Positions 1-11,769 of a DNA stretch of 55,519 nucleotides are shown piece after piece. Where the stretch lies: assembly GCA_013423325.1 (NCBI GenBank), contig BLJB01000460.1, positions 1-55,519 of the forward strand. Direction: 5' to 3'. The notes beneath the pieces are model-generated. The model was not told the origin of the DNA, did not search any database, and saw only the letters and a program-made list of their open reading frames with translations. The DNA comes from Usnea hakonensis (Eukaryota; Ascomycota; Lecanoromycetes; Lecanorales; Parmeliaceae). Positions within the stretch are counted from its first letter, which is position 1; the number at the start of each line of letters is the position of its first letter. The position numbers were made by a program, and so were the translations under genes.

Positions 1-382
1 AAAAAATCAAAAAAAAAAATTCAGGTTTGATTTTGTCATATACCCAGCCGTCGTCCACCCTACTAGCCCTAATGATCCGTTTAGCGCGCCGCGCGCGCCA
101 TTTGAATTCATACCTCACTTGATTATCAACACAACGCACCTCGCCCACCCAAAATGGTACATTGCCTTTTATTGCTATCAAGATTCTTCTATTATTCCTT
201 ATAGCTATAGAGTCTATTGTATTGATCTTGAAAGGCAATGTCTTGGCAATGTCACTTTTCAGAAGGTGTGTAAATTACTTTGGTGTGATTTTCTTCGCAA
301 GCATTCTTTAATATACAATTGATGACCATTATATCACTAATGGTAATAATGGCGACTACGAGCGTCCGTCCGTCCGTCCGTC
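1..382. other. Non-coding left edge
   Basis: I see no supportable gene here. The first 20 bases are A-rich, and a CG-alternating stretch lies near 85-100. Short open frames exist but show no recognisable family and no splice support. The right part is the 3' flank of the minus-strand gene that ends at 383. Confidence 0.5.
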
Positions 383-1847
383 CTAGGCCCTCGCCAAAAT
401 CTGCTTCCAGACATCCTCAGCAGCTTGTCGATATTCAAAAAGGCCCCAATCGAGGATGTTGTGCACATCCTTCCTCAGCTCCGCCAGATCCTCACCAATT
501 TCCATTCGATACACATTCATTCTGGTCATCTGGAATATCTTCGTGCCATCTTCCAGTTTCTCAAACCAGTGAATGTAGATTTTCGCTAGATCGGATTGCC
601 ATGAACAGGAATAGACAAAGATATCCTCATCAGCGCCGACCGGTCTTACGTAGCCGGCAGGATGGAGCTCCTCGTTCAACTTCTTGCGGGCTATACGTTT
701 CGCAGTGTCAGTAGCTTTCTTTCCGATCCGAAGGTGGGAGGATAGGGATCAATGGGGTCATCAAGTGCATACCGTTGACCAAGACAGCTCCATCGCGAAT
801 AGCTTGATTTTCTGCCTGAGCAATGCTTTCTTCGCAACCCTTGTGCTCTATGACGAAAAAGGGCCAGTCCATCCCAGGCGCAACGGATCTCCAAGCTTGA
901 CACTTCATCTTTAGCTTGGGCTCAACGGCAGATGGGAATTTGGGTTTCCGAATGCCATAAGTGAGGTCTGGCTTGGGCTCTGTGAGGCCCATTGCTTTCT
1001 CTTCTGACGTGTAGTCCTTCCCAGGCAACAAATCCTTGACAAACGGGCAGTCTTCGATGACCATGAGGCCATCGTCATCATAGTCTTGAAGTATGCGGAT
1101 GATTTCACCTTCGATATCACGCTTCAGTGTTGAAACCGTTCTTGTCGATTTTATCACCTGTGGCCGAAATTCCCGGAAGAGAGTCTTTTCATTTTGCGCG
1201 TAGTTTTCATACCACGTGTTGATTGCAGCCTTGGTAGACTTGTCCGACATACGTGAAGGCCGTTCTCTAGCAAAGAGCTTGTCTATTTTCTTCTTGAAAC
1301 TCGGACACCTCTCCAGGGCCTCTCTGTCGTGGATTCGCATCCCATGCCTTGCCAATGAATCCCTCACGTTCATAACATTCTTCGGTAATTTCGCTTCAGG
1401 GGCTTTGTAGGAAGAGGAATAGGGCGTCTTGGAGGGTGTCTTCGTGATGCGATCGAAGGTAAAGGAGGAGGGAACAAGTGACTTGTGAGGTGTGGAAGAT
1501 TCCTGTGATTGGCGGTTAAAGGGATGCAGAGTCCTGACAGGGTAATTGAAAGCACATACCCCAGCATGATCATCACCGTCTGGCCCATCACCCGTGCGAC
1601 TCTCGCCATTTCGGCGTGCTTGACTGCCTGTCATTTCTCGTAGCGCATGGTGAGTGAGCTTGGCTGGACGGGACCTCTTCGTTGGGGTCTCCGAGTCTTC
1701 AGGATGGAGATCAAGCTTCCGCTTGCCTTGTGGTGCACTGTAAGAGGGAGTGGAAGGTAATAGTGATGGGGAAGGGAGGGGAGTGAAGGTTTGGAGATGG
1801 TAAAGCCAGTCAGTTACGAGGACATGGTGTTGGGATGTCATGAGCAA
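383..1847 (-). CDS. PD-(D/E)XK-like protein, DUF7924-type
   Basis: Best model: exons 1847-773 and 690-383 on the minus strand, joined by an 82-nt intron (GTATGC...CTGAC...TATAG), giving about 460 aa. A second possible intron at 1503-1559 (57 nt, GTATGT...CACAG) is in phase, and removing it gives 441 aa. The N-terminal third is low complexity and basic (KRKLD, TKRSRP), like a nuclear localisation region. The C-terminal half carries KPDLTYG (Asp294), then FFVIEHKG (Glu334, Lys336), then EAENQA. This is the Asp...Glu-x-Lys order of the restriction-endonuclease-like fold, and the pattern resembles fungal DUF7924-type proteins (from memory). Substrate is unknown; nuclease activity is inference. 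It is transcribed divergently from the next nuclease-like gene, 296 bp away. The motif residues are intact and there is no internal stop. Confidence 0.75.
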
Positions 1848-2143
1848 TGAAGAGTAGAGTAATAAGTAGAAGAAGTTGAGAGGTGAAGAGAGGTGAAGAG
1901 AGGTGAAGAGAGGTGAAGAGAGGTGAAGAGAAGTGAGGACCTTAATTCCGCAATATCTCCGGCGCGAGATAGCCCGAAGTTATCCCGAAGTTATCCCGGT
2001 TACTTGGTTAACGTAAAGTCCGCTGTAAAGTCCGCTATTCTATTTTCTCTAGGTACGCCGAGAGTCTCGCACAATACTTTACACCTTTACACAATACTCT
2101 AGCATTCTCCTTCTCACCCTCACTCACCCATACTCATTACTTC
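1848..2143. promoter_or_regulatory. Shared divergent promoter with tandem repeats
   Basis: This is the 296-bp spacer between two head-to-head nuclease-like genes. It holds five perfect copies of the 10-mer AGGTGAAGAG (1881-1930). Two short direct repeats follow: CCGAAGTTAT at 1973-1982 and 1985-1994, and GTAAAGTCCGCT at 2012-2023 and 2024-2035. Short direct repeats like these could be factor-binding sites serving both genes. That role is inference. Confidence 0.45.
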
Positions 2144-3850
2144 ATGTCCTTTCAACTGTATCCTACCTCCGCCACCTGTTCTCCCCCTCCTCACTATCCA
2201 GCTCTCCAAGCTCCGCTCCCGCCCGTGCGCCTCCTCTCCCACAGCAACACACAGAAACGAAAGCGGTCCTCCCCCTCACCTCCTCCCCTCGAGCCGCACA
2301 ACCCCGAGGTCAAGACCGAATGTGAAGATCAATTGCACCTCACAGTAGGACCTCCTTCCACCAAACCGCACCAGCTCGGCATCGCGGGGGAAGATCAACC
2401 GCATCTCACGACAGGACCAAAAGGATCACCGACACATAACAGGACCTATACGGAGTGGAGTGGGCGGGGAAGGTCACCTTTCAAGACTCCCGCCACTGGG
2501 GCGATTGACGGCTTGAGGACGAGCGCCCGCGTGTTGGAAGCCTTCTACCGAGAAATCAATCTGCAACAAGCCCAATTGGAGACTTTGATCGAGGAAAAGA
2601 CGGCACGTTTAAAGGGAATACATCAAACCAAATCCAACATGACACCAGCGGGGCCACACGACTTTGCAAGTACGCCTCATTTTCCACCACCACCAGAGAC
2701 ATCTCTTACCCGGTCCCTTAGCCCCAGTAAATACAAAGCCAAGCTCGCGACAGGTACGCCTCGGATTATCGAGCGCTCGTTCGCAGGATATAAAGGCAAG
2801 ATTCCCGAATCTGTACGAGATACAAAGACTCGCCTTCAGAGGAGGCTCGAGCATGGATGTATGCCTGAACAATTCAGAGTAAGTGCCAACCTAGCCCATA
2901 TCGCTAGACGGTATATTGAGAAGTGAGACAGATTGAGATGGAACAACTACATCCAAATATTGATTTTGATAACTATGCGGACGGCAGTGCCTTTACCTAT
3001 ATGGAAGATCGTCCCGCGGAAGATGTCGCAAAGCTTTGGGAGAGGGCGAAAGAGATATGCGATCAAGCACATTTCTGTCAACAGCAATGGTGCGACGAAA
3101 ATGCTTGGAGTATGCACGTTGTTAGGCCGGCATTAAATTGGGAGCCTGGTCGCACGCCTTTCTTCCGGACAGAACATATGTGAGCTCGTTTAACATCCTC
3201 TGTTAACACCCTTCTATACATCGACTGACTCAGTGCGACTACCAAGACAGACGCAAGCCATCTCAAATTCGTATCTCCAAGACCCTAACGACAAGTCCAT
3301 GCCGATTAAAAAAGCAGATTTCGCCCTAGCCTTCTCACCTCTCCATCCAGAAGTTGAGCAGAAGTACAAGTCCATGGCGGATCGATATGGAGCACGTCCA
3401 CCGCTGTCGCAGATGAATGACGACTATACACAGAGTCTCGCCCTCATCGCTGGCGCAAAAGTCAAGGGACGCGGTGGTAACGAACTTGAAGGCAACGGAC
3501 AATGTTTCCAATGGCTCGGAGCCGGCGTTCAAAAATTGCGCTCTATGATTGACACCAACGAGACCACGTACCCTCTTCTCGGATGGGTGATTGTAGGTTC
3601 TAAATGGGAGCTCTATATGGCTGTCGGCCTTGGGAATCGCCCAAAGGACGAGATCAGCGTATTCGGACCTCTTGAAGGCTGTGCGGTCGATACGAGGTCT
3701 CCCTTCGGAGCATTCAAGTTACTTCGTCTGATGGAGCGGGTGAAGGACTGGGCACGCCATGTCTATTGGCCATGGTACTGTAGGGTGGTGGTTATCGAGC
3801 CCTTGGCATTCCCAGTCGAAGATGACGAAGATGACGATACGATGTTGTAG
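2144..3850 (+). CDS. PD-(D/E)XK-like protein with degenerate catalytic motif
   Basis: Model: exons 2144-2878, 2932-3179 and 3247-3850, about 528 aa. Intron 1 is GTAAGT...GACAG. Intron 2 starts GTGAGC; the in-frame acceptor is ACCAAG at 3246, while the stronger CTCAG at 3233 leads to a quick stop. The N-terminus is Pro/Ser-rich with a basic KRKRSS patch. The C-terminal part follows the fungal PDDEXK_12 pattern: KKADFAL (Asp352), a conserved DDY-x-S-LALI strand, a helix with GVQKLRSM, then GWVIVGSKWEL and a terminal YWPWY. The strand that should carry Glu-Val-Lys reads Lys399-Val-Lys401, so the catalytic Glu appears to be replaced by Lys. The protein may bind rather than cut, or be decaying. 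Its partner is the divergent gene at 383-1847. Confidence 0.72.
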
Positions 3851-5340
3851 TCGGAAGACCAGCCTCGAGAATAGTAGCCCTTGTCAAAATAGGCAAGTTA
3901 GCCGAGTCACGTGACTTGATCACATCACTTGGTGCCTTGGCATTTTGTAAATAAGTAGTCTTGCGCAATCCACTTTCCTTCATATGAAGTGCTCTTCCTA
4001 CAATTTTGACAGCTTTGTTGGATTTTCAATCACTGGATATCGACAATAATAACGTCCAACTTCCGCCACTAATAGCGAGGTGTTGGTAGTGCAAGACTCT
4101 TCGGATAATAGAGCTACTCTAGACCCACAACTGGGGCCGTTGGCAACGTTGATGTAAATGTTTATTTACCTTGAGATAGCCCTACACAGCCCTATATGGG
4201 GCCCGGGGCTGATCCGATCTGCCCTAGCCCTAAATCACTGTCTTGACTGCAATCCTATTCTTGCCTGTATCGTTCTGCACCCCAGAGTATCAGTAAGGGT
4301 TCTGAGGAAAGAACTGATGGCTCATCAAGTCGCGAGCAAGCTGGAGTTTTTGAAGCATTTTGACACCTCGTGCAAAAGTAGAAATGATACCCCTACTGGA
4401 TGCCAAGACCGGCCAGCTTATCTATGCCCGGTCAGCATCCCGTTCCTCCTCCTTCTCTTCCTCCTCCTAGCACCCCCCATCCTGCTGCTCCTACTACTGT
4501 TCCTTCTTCGTACAAAGTACCGCCCATCCTTCCAAAAGGCATGCTGACAGACCTGGAAAGGTACTCTGCCGATTCGCCCCGGAACGTCGAGCGCTACAGA
4601 CGAGGGGGTGGTGGCAGGAAGTGAGAGTCATGGTCATGGTTATGGTCCGTGGAACTTTACGAGACGACGTAGCGCTGTGGTGGATCGGGGCGATTGGAAT
4701 CGAGGTTCGTTTTGACCCTGTTGGATTTCCTTTTGCTCTATTTTTTTTATTCTAGCTTTTTCACATCATGTTCTATCTTTTTAAAGAGAAAGAAAGATCT
4801 AAAACGCTCTTACACGCACACAAATATATACTAGCTAGCTACTCAGATAATGCGCTTACTCACCTATCAAGCAGCAGCAGAAGAGACCGAAGTCGCAGAT
4901 TCGAAAAACGATATCAGTGATATCAGACCCTCGTTAAGGGCGTTTAAACACTCGGCTAGCTTAAAGGTGAGGCGGAGTTTAGATTAAAATCGATAGGGAG
5001 ATAGATAGGCTAGTAGGTAAAGAGATGGAGAGAAAGAAGAAGCGAAAAGAGAAAGCGAAGAGATAAAGGGAGGGGAGAAGAGAAGAGAAGAAGAGAAAGA
5101 GAGAGAAGGGAGGGTGATAAGCAGGGTATTATATTTAAACGTAAGATATAATACGAACCGATATGAACTAGATAGCCCGTCTAGCCTAGTTCGATTTAGC
5201 CGGTAAAAAAAACAAGATATTATATATTTATAGTTCTATCGCCGGTGTCGATATTATATTTGAGTGTTTCTAACTGAACTGAATCTTCTCACTCTATCTC
5301 TATCTCTATATTGATTATAGATTGTATAAATGAATACCGT
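3851..5340. other. Intergenic, low complexity with a broken coding fragment
   Basis: There is no intact gene. Around 4390-4720 the plus strand reads as protein-like in two frames: a Pro-rich stretch ending in RGGGGRK at 4624, then a shifted frame with YGPWNFTRRR and DRGDWNRG. This suggests a frameshifted remnant of an unrecognised gene. From about 4980 to 5130 the strand is almost pure purine (AG-rich), and beyond that it is AT-rich. Confidence 0.4.
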
Positions 5341-5373
<33 letters not shown>

Positions 5374-5403
5374 NNGAATACCCTTTAACCCCCCCCCCCC
5401 CCC
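5341..5403. repeat. Poly-C tracts flanking a 2-base assembly gap
   Basis: A run of 29 C ends at 5373, followed by NN at 5374-5375. The short motif GAATACC[C/G]TTTAA before the first run is then repeated, followed by 15 more C. The duplicated flank suggests one homopolymer locus joined imperfectly by the assembler. The true length is unknown. Confidence 0.85.
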
Positions 5404-6200
5404 TCGACTCGACCTATCCTTCACCTATCCTATCCTATCCTCTCCTCTCCTCTCCTATCCCTTTATAAATATTATATTATAGTATAGTATAGTCCATCAG
5501 TATTAGCATTATTAATATTAGTATTAATATTAGTATCAGCAGCAGCAGCAGTAGTAGTAGTAGTAGCGAATCCGCGATCTCAGTAATTAGTACAGTAATT
5601 AGTATATAGGTAGGTAGGTAGGTAGGTAGATAAGTAGGTAAATAGGTAGATAGGTAAATAGATAGGTAGATAGATAGATAGGTAGGTAGATTAAGGTATA
5701 TAGATTAAGATAAGTAACTACACGAATCTAATTAATTAATTAGTATAATATTCCTTGGTTTAGCTTGATTTAGTTAGTTAGTTAGTTAGAAGAGAGGACT
5801 ATCTATGTCATAGCGTATTATATCTATGTCGTGGCTAATTATATCTAGTAGCGAGCGCTACTTTCTTTTATTCTTTCTTTCTTTCGGCCCCGGGTTTATT
5901 GGGTTGGGATTGGGTTGGGTATGGATTAAATAATAGAGGTGGATGAAATATATGAATAGATAGATAGATGGATGGGTAGATGAATGGATAAGGTAGATAA
6001 ATGGATAAGGTGGATAAATGAACGAATGAATGAATGAATGAATGAATAAATGAATAAATGAATAAATAAATGAATAAATGAATGAATGAATGAATGAATA
6101 AATGGATAGATGGATAAAATGGATAGATAGACTAGATAAGCTCCAGGACCCGTCAACCTTGGGTCTGACGGCGGCCTGAAATTCCACGTAGCTCATGTTG
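5404..6200. repeat. Microsatellite block (GGTA, GATA, GAAT/AAAT)
   Basis: Successive simple repeats: CAG/TAG triplets near 5540-5565, GGTA/GATA near 5608-5690, and a GAAT/AAAT tetranucleotide array near 6018-6110. The minus strand of the last array encodes an artefactual Phe-Ile-His-Ser repeat. I see no gene. Confidence 0.85.
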
Positions 6201-6559
6201 ATAAAGAGCTTTTCCTAATAACAGCGTCAATATTGGACGGACGGACTGGACTAATACGGAACTTTTGGTTACTCCCCCCCTTTCTTACCTATAACACCAT
6301 GGCTACTTATATACAGCCTTTTATTACTGGCATCGCCCTGCACATTTCTAGTGCCGAAGCGAGACTTCTCTCAATTGGCTATATATATCACATGCGGGTA
6401 TGGCGACCTTAACGCCTTGATCCTGCAGCTCTCGCCAAAGATTTTTCACTTCTACAGAATATATGCTACGACGGGAAAGGAGGATACCAACGGGCAATAC
6501 TTCGGCCCAGGCCGCCCAGTCTACCAGCGATAATATAAGAGGACTCTTCATCGAAAGAG

Positions 6560-8100
6560 TATCCTGGCAATAAGCTAGGAACGACCTATAGTAATTATTC
6601 TAATTAGCCTCTTTTAGCGCGCGAATATCCCTACTTCTTATCGTACGGCGTAACGTACCTTTATAATATTATTATTATTTAGAGTAATAATAGACTTTTT
6701 AATACTTTTACCGCTCTCTAGTACCCGAAATATAGACGTAAGCTAGAATACGTTATAAGATTTAAAAGGAGTAGAAACTGTATATTTTACTTCCTAAACG
6801 AGTTTTATTACCTCGGTTAAGATTTAGTAAAATGGATACTTAGAATTACGTAAGTATATAAGGTCTATACCGATAAATAAGGCCCCTCGAAAGAGTAACG
6901 ATATAGGTAGCTCTTTAGAAGAGGAGATATTAGTCTTCCTAAGCTCGATAGATCGGCCATATAGGGTTATATACTCCTAGATCGCCCTTAACGCTTTACC
7001 GGCTTAAGTATTAACGATTAGGTTAATACCGCGTCTATACGTTAAGCGTTAAATTTCGAGCGTAAAGTCTAGACTTCGGCTTAAGAAAATATAGTCTTCT
7101 TTTATTCTATAGATATTAATTAGAAGTCGCTTCTTATCTTTATTACTTACTAACTATAGTAAATACTTCGATATTAATAAGTCTAGCGCGTCTAGACGCG
7201 GGCTTAGTTTAGTAGCCCGATATAAAGTCGTACTTAGATAACTATTTAGCTACGGCCCGTTCTATATTACTTTTATAGCTTTCGTAATCTAAAGATTATC
7301 CCGCCCTTAGCTAGAAGAGGATCCCTTTAGCTTATAGATAGTATATATCTAATAATCTACTAAGGCTTTTTTATATATCGATAGGCTCCTAGCCTTAAGG
7401 ACGCTTCGTTACGACTATAATTATTAAATAAAGACGCCTCTACTTCCTAATAAGCTTCGTCTAAAATTTATAAAGAGAATCCTCGAATATCTAATTTACT
7501 CTACTTAACTCGTAACTAATCTTGTAAATATTTAATATTTAGTTATATATTATTTCTAATCGAATAATATCTCAAAAGTCTTTTCTAAAGAGTATAAGGA
7601 CTTCGTCGGTTAGTATAGTCTAATTTATACTACATCTAAATTACTTCTAATTACTTCTTCTCTCTTATACTATGTCGAGAAGTTCCTACCCGTAGATTTT
7701 CTTAGATTCTATGCTGATGCTAGTCTTATGGTTATACTTCGTAATTAAGTCTTCTCGACCTTTGAATCGATACTCGTTAAAAGAAGATTATCCTCTATCG
7801 TACTTAATAAGTCGTAACCGTAACTCTTATTATTATTATATATATTTTAATCTATTATTATATATTATTACTATATATAATTATTTAGAGCTTTGAAGAT
7901 TAAAGTTAATAAACTAACTAGATAATAAAGAAAACTTAAAACCTCCTTAATTATCTTTATTATTCTATTATAGATTACCTATTAAATTTTGAATATATAA
8001 TAGGGTAATATAAAGGGGGAGGGATACTAGAAGCCCTAGCTATCTTTAGATAACTTTAGAAAACCGCCCTATACCTCTATTCTATCTTCCTCTCTACCTT
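6560..8100. repeat. RIP-saturated AT-rich block, probable transposon remnant
   Basis: TA dinucleotides are very abundant, CA and TG are rare, and stops occur in every frame. This is the expected product of repeat-induced point mutation of a repeated element. I could not identify a protein domain with confidence. The right edge (8155-8180) carries GTTACGAGTGT, also found in reverse complement at 51745 near the LTR-like repeats, so a retroelement origin is likely. Confidence 0.6.
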
Positions 8101-8177
8101 TCTCTCTAGCTAACCTAAACGGAAGCAGGTTCAGAGGTGTGTCATTGGAGTAGAGGACTGTTACGAGTGTAACTATT

Positions 8178-8591
8178 CTACATAGCAAACCTTCCTGTTC
8201 GGCTAATCTTCCCTTTTGGGATCAGGCCTGGGCATTGCCACATCTTCCTCAGCCAAGTAGATCCTACACAGATAATGTATTCGACATTACCCACCATTGG
8301 CTTTTTGGTTGCAGCCCTGACAAGGACATTCATTGTTTCCAAACATGCGCGACTGAAATATTTACTATTATCATTGACTTTGAAACTGGAGCATATTTCG
8401 GTATGTGTTCGTTCTACAAGGGCTGACACACAGAACACGCAAGTATTCCCGCAAAATCCCAAAACGCAACCCCTGATCGGCCTTGTTTCTAGAAGTTCTT
8501 GCAGATCGCGCTCTTTGACGATGTACCTCGTTTGGTCCTGGGTGAGTCTGTATTCCTGAAGGGACGGTCCTGCGCCCTGAGCGGTTGTCAT
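8178..8591 (-). CDS. Doubtful 137-aa ORF
   Basis: This is an uninterrupted minus-strand ORF of normal base composition beside an AT-rich block, starting at ATG 8591. It has a Cys-rich stretch (GFCGNTCVFC) but no family I recognise, no convincing intron and no partner. It may be a small gene, an exon of a lost gene, or chance. Confidence 0.22.
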   Translation of the reverse strand: MTTAQGAGPSLQEYRLTQDQTRYIVKERDLQELLETRPIRGCVLGFCGNTCVFCVSALVERTHTEICSSFKVNDNSKYFSRACLETMNVLVRAATKKPMVGNVEYIICVGSTWLRKMWQCPGLIPKGKISRTGRFAM

Positions 8592-9420
8592 GTTTGCTTG
8601 CGTTCCGGTGTGGGTGGGCTTTGTTACTGACTTGACTTGTGGAGGTTATCTAGAAAGAAGAAGAAATAAAAATAAAGGCGGAGCAAGCTACATACCACAT
8701 GCAAAGTCCACATACATATATACATACATACATATCCAAAAGATCTAGAGGCTTCCACGCGGCCTAGAGCTCCATCTACGAGTCCAGGCTACGAGACACC
8801 CTCGCTCCCTCGGCTATCCCTCCACCCACGTCTAAATTCAGGACATTCGAACCGGCCTCCTCTTACTTACATCTTACAGGTGGATTTTCCCGCTCCAGGC
8901 TATTCCTATTCCTATTCCTATTCCTCATGCGCCGGAGAAGGTGCCTATAAAAAGTTAATACCTATACGGACAAAGATCTCCAGGTAGCACAGACACCTTC
9001 TAACCTTCCTTCCTTCCCTCCTTCCGTCTCGGCGTCCGCACTAACAGCTCATGGCGAAGGGTCCGGACCCGGCTCATATGTATATAAATTGTTTTTAACG
9101 ATTAGAAAGGTACTCGTACTCGTACAGTACAACACGTAGCATGAAAAATTCATGCGTCAAGAGTGAGAGTGACGACCGTATATACGAGTATAATGAGGAG
9201 AAAAAGTTGCCGAGAGCGGCCAACTCCGTCGTAACGGCCTGGCGTTTCGACATGCAGAGAGTGTAGCGCGCTAGACTGAACCAACAAGAAGCGCCTATGT
9301 GGTTGGTAAGGACATTATTTGTAACCCACAGCTGTGCGCCACTGGCTGCGCAGGGCCTGGGTTCTGGAGATCTAGGCTATAAAGCTCTGTACTTAGCTTC
9401 GCAGACCACCGGGGATTGAA
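8592..9420. other. Intergenic; possible upstream pseudogene fragment
   Basis: CA/TA microsatellite near 8710, CCTTT-type simple repeats near 8900-9020, otherwise plain. Near 9177-9260 one plus frame reads like coding sequence (YNEEKKLPRAANSVV, then WRFDMQRV and a TAG). It could be an earlier exon of the decayed gene that follows; not firm. Confidence 0.3.
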
Positions 9421-11769
9421 AATGTGCGATTATGTAAATCAGCTTCAGCCGCCCAGCCTTGGCGCAAGGAGCTTATTAATGGGGAGCTATACATGGTGGA
9501 GGGGTGTCGGACTTCAGCTACCTATCGACATGGTGCGTTACGAGTTCACGAAAACCCAAATGCCAAATCGAAGCTCGATCCCCTCAATGACTCTTCCTCT
9601 ACGTCTGAGACGAGGATATATCTACATTAATATTTCGTCGAGCAGCCTGACCCAATATACTAGGGTTCCAGCGTGAGCTTCTTCCGACCTTGTTCGCTTC
9701 GACCTCTCAAGATGGATACTTTAATATCACCTTTTATGACTGCTTACGTCGACGAAAATACAGCTAAAGGCTCTGTAATAAAACAGGTTGCAGATTGCGA
9801 ACATGTTGTGATAGACCCTTAGAGCCCTGGTGTATTATCTAAGAGAACGATTAAGGACTTTTCCTTACAAAGTAATGATCTAAGGTATCCGTGTCCCTTG
9901 TGTACTCGGGTCTACCCTTGCTGGGAAAGCTTTGCGAATAGGTTTCTGGTCTTATTACCTTATGTCCAAAGCTTAGCGGCGTCGAGTACTTCTGATGTTA
10001 GCTCGGTCAACTTAGAACCGGACGAGCTACTGCGGTCTTACTAACCCTCCGTTCCTCTGAATTTCCCGGAGAGACACAAGGGAAAAGCTTTCGAATTTGG
10101 GGTTAGCTTGGACTAGAATCAGCATGGAGAAGCCTATCACGCCCTTATATATGCTCTTATTGCTAGGCACTTCGAGGACGTTAAATTCAAAATTCACGTT
10201 AAGAAGACTAAGGCCACTAAGAAGGACGAAGACACCAAGAAGAATAAGAAAACTAAGTAGGACAAGAAAACCAAGTAGGACAAGAAAACTAAGCAGGAAG
10301 GAAACATAAAGAAAGCTGTAAGGGTCAAGAGACCCAAACTGATTAAGGAAGCTGAAAAGAACAATAACGCAGAAGATGTCAAGACTACCAAAGATACAAG
10401 GAAGCCGAAGACAATAGGGAGATCTAAGACCTTTTGGATTGGTATCGGGTGAAGATAAGGTCTAAGATGACTGACGATCCGATCTCGCACCCCGTTGCAA
10501 CGGTCTTATTTCTTTGGGTACTTGAGGGCTAGTTTGGATATTCTTTTAACTCAAATCGATACTGAAACCACCTAAAGACTGTATTCACAATATTTTGAAC
10601 CTATATACGCAGCAAAATATTGGCTTAATCGATATTTGCGCCTGATAGGATAAGGAAGAGGGAAGCTGCCGAAAAATGACCAAATTTCAAGATTGGCTGT
10701 GATACACATCCGTGGCGACAGCGCACAGAGTTCGGTCGGATGCGAGATAGATGACGAAATATTGGAATACATTGCCAAATCTATTGTATGTGTAAATAAG
10801 TCCGCGGATCTGGCCAAAGACTCCCAATTCACGCATGTCATTTTATACGGAGACTTTGACTACCCTGAAGCGAGCCATCTGAAAGAAGTCGTCGAGAACG
10901 CTATGCAGCAGGTGGAACAGAAAAAGGAACCAAGAGAAGGACTAACTTTGTTCAAGTCCGCTAAGAACATGGTAGGGAAAACGGCAAAGAAATTGGGTAA
11001 GAAAGGTGAATAGAAAAGGACAACAGGAAGTCAGGTGGAGGTATTATACGTCACTCGGCCGTGGAAGCCCCCCGAGGATGTAGCAAAAGACCTTGAAGGC
11101 ATAAATAGACAAGTTGTCGAACTGTGGGAGAAGTTCCGCGATTTCGACTTCGATTATCTTCCTATGCAGGTCAAGGTTCTTGCTATATGGAATACACTTT
11201 GCCAGCGGTATCACCCCAAAATGTGCGTTATCGGGCACCGCTCAGGCTTCATTGAAGGCGCAGCATTCATCGGTATTCCTGTTTTTTTATCTGAACAACA
11301 AGCTAAAAGCTTTCGAGAGAAAAAAGCGCCTGCCAGGACACCATCTGTGGGGACTAGTGGAAAATCCAGACTATAATAGATTAGACGAGCTTACGGACTT
11401 CATGGACACCGTTATTCCAGTACAGGTCCTTAGAGACAAGCCAACAAAAGAAGTTTATACCAGGGTCCTTCTCCCCGGAAAGTTTTTCAAGCCCAAAAGG
11501 CATACGAGAGTGAGCTGTCGGCCGCGCTTTACATGTACATGTGCTGCGATTTGGTACCTGAGTTCTATGGGTTTAGCCTGCTCTACTCTCGCTCGGGGCC
11601 GCCACGACAGATCCCAGGATGGACCGCAAGAGTCGACATGATGCACGACATGTGTCGAGAGCATACGCCAGAGTAGGAGGGTCGCCAGGATACAAAGCAC
11701 TCTAGTGATGAGAACATGTCCCGGACTGGACAAGAATGGCTACGCCAAAGATTTCTCGGTTGCGACTAA
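9421..11769 (+). pseudogene. Large decayed gene with zinc-finger-like and Lys-rich parts
   Basis: From 9421 to 11281 one plus frame keeps protein-like sequence, interrupted mainly by TAG/TAA (for example 9661, 9820, 10258, 10276, 10651, 11011). An ATG at 9712 begins MDTLISPFM. Visible parts are a Cys pair YPCPLCTRVYPCWESF like a C2H2 knuckle, HGEAYHALIYALIARHF, and a Lys-rich linker. Further on come ILYGDFDYPEASHLKEVV and VIGHRSGFIEGAAFIGIPV. The 7-T run at 11282-11288 shifts frame by +1 (the next frame continues FYLNNKLKAF and MDTVIPVQVL). A T run near 11483-11487 shifts it back by -1, into LSAALYMYMCCDLVPEF. A TAG at 11674 and a TAA at 11767 close it. Function unknown. The dense stops near 10450-10470 may mark an intron. 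Confidence 0.7.

Noticed and set aside
1503..1559. Second intron in the first gene as a certain feature
   Set aside because: The GT-AG sites are good and in phase, but the exon also reads through without a stop. RNA evidence would be needed to choose.
5858..6196. Minus-strand ORFs with Phe-Ile-His-Ser repeats
   Set aside because: They are translations of a GAAT/AAAT microsatellite, equal in several frames, with no promoter or family.
10194..10490. Hydrophobic minus-strand ORF opposite the Lys-rich linker
   Set aside because: It is the antisense of AAG/AAA codons in the decayed plus-strand gene, which itself explains the composition.
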